NCBI GenBank assembly: GCA_014379815.1
Contig: JACMLA010000003.1
Location: 1-7,100, forward strand
Direction: 5' to 3'
DNA length: 7,100 nucleotides
Source: Bryobacteraceae bacterium
GTDB lineage: Bacteria; Acidobacteriota; Terriglobia; Bryobacterales; Bryobacteraceae
Below are positions 6,750 through 7,100 of this stretch, piece by piece. The notes under the pieces are model-generated. The model did not search any database. It saw only the letters and a list, made by a program, of their open reading frames with translations, and was not told the DNA's origin. The first letter of the stretch is position 1; each line of letters begins with the position of its first letter. The translations under genes were made by a program, and so were the position numbers.

Positions 6750-6812
6750 AAAAAAAACCGGAACCCGTAGTGTAACAGATGACGGACGCCATGAATTCCC
6801 GGCAACTCCGGT
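6750..6812 (-). terminator. probable intrinsic terminator after serA, long-loop stem with U8
   Basis: On the minus strand ACCGGA (6812-6807) pairs with TCCGGT (6762-6757), extendable by three G-U wobbles, and is followed at once by eight U (6757-6750). The loop is long (about 44 bases before the wobbles) but holds its own small hairpin (ATGGC-GTCC-GTCAT). The first arm begins 7 bases after the serA stop. The U run is the strongest evidence; the long loop lowers confidence. If efficient, it would separate serA from the metK run. Confidence 0.45.
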
Positions 6813-6819
6813 ATAGCAG

Positions 6820-7100
6820 TTACAGAAACTCCACGGGACGCGCCATCTTGATCGCCTGATTTTTCAACAGTTCCACCAGAACCGGATCCGGAACACATTG
6901 ATCGGTCTCCACTACCGAAACGGCCTCGTAAGGCAGATCCTCGGCGGGCCGGGTTTCATTGCGGCCCAGCGAAAAATTCGCGATATTGATTCCGCTCGAA
7001 CCCAGGACCCCGCCAACATGTCCAATCACTCCGGGAACGTCGTCGTTTTTGAGAAACGTCAAGTGACCTTCTAGGGGAACCTCGATTGGGATGCCGTCGA
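6820..7100 (-). CDS. serA: D-3-phosphoglycerate dehydrogenase, C-terminal ACT domain (runs off right edge)
   Basis: About 93 C-terminal residues are visible; the start lies beyond position 7100 and the TAA stop is at 6820-6822. The visible part reads DGIPIEVPLEGHLTFLKN, then DDVPGVIGHVGGVLGSSG, INIANFSLGRNE and a final VPDPVLVELL. This is the linker plus ACT domain typical of the long form of SerA (NDDxPGVIG...INIANxSLGR). SerA oxidises 3-phosphoglycerate with NAD as the first step of serine synthesis. In long-form enzymes the ACT domain often mediates feedback control by L-serine. The catalytic and NAD-binding domains cannot be checked here. Another ACT-bearing hydroxyacid dehydrogenase is possible but the INIANFSLGR pattern strongly favours SerA. 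Confidence 0.9.
   Translation of the reverse strand, partial: DGIPIEVPLEGHLTFLKNDDVPGVIGHVGGVLGSSGINIANFSLGRNETRPAEDLPYEAVSVVETDQCVPDPVLVELLKNQAIKMARPVEFL

Noticed and set aside
6645..6819. Classical SAM-I riboswitch upstream of metK
   Set aside because: I looked for the SAM-I core (a CUUAUC-AGAG type start, GGNGGAGGGA, GGCAACC) and did not find it; the stems present have a different layout.
6641..6898. Minus-strand ORF of 85 codons ending in an ATGA overlap with the metK start
   Set aside because: Its first part overlaps the SerA ACT domain in another frame, and the rest runs through the terminator and hairpin-rich leader. The translation has no recognisable domain, so the stop/start overlap is likely chance.

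Overview
The window looks like a chromosomal segment of a Gram-negative bacterium, most plausibly an Acidobacteriota member of the Solibacter/Bryobacter type. This is an inference from four things: moderately high GC, a PEP-CTERM sorted secreted protein with the N-terminal Cys/GC...FSNF pattern common in that group, an adjacent DUF4331 gene, and an archaeal/Thermotoga-type short adenosylhomocysteinase homologue. Every convincing gene lies on the minus strand, so transcription runs from the right edge to the left.

Right to middle (7100 to 1234) is a compact housekeeping run: the C-terminal ACT domain of SerA (cut by the window edge), a probable terminator, a leader with three consecutive hairpins, metK (S-adenosylmethionine synthetase), an adenosylhomocysteinase-family gene, tig (trigger factor) and purH (bifunctional AICAR transformylase/IMP cyclohydrolase). 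The last three are separated by only 15 and 12 bases, and metK and the ahcY-like gene by 68 bases that hold a perfect 8-bp hairpin. Apart from tig, the products centre on one-carbon and methyl metabolism: serine supply, SAM synthesis, the SAH branch, and a 10-formyl-THF-using purine step.

Left part (1111 to 1) is a second transcription unit for the cell envelope: a small PEP-CTERM protein followed after 21 bases by the start of a secreted DUF4331 protein that runs off the left edge. The 122-base spacer between this unit and purH holds a perfect 7+7 palindrome and a weak promoter-like hexamer.

The most noteworthy observation is that the ahcY-like protein keeps the whole fold and the NAD-binding motif, but by my reading has lost every recognised catalytic residue of adenosylhomocysteinase. 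It looks like a maintained pseudoenzyme or an enzyme of altered function sitting directly behind metK. Second is the structured metK leader, which does not match any SAM riboswitch class I can recognise by eye. No tRNA, rRNA, CRISPR array, insertion sequence or phage gene was seen, and no gene-free stretch exceeds 300 bases.
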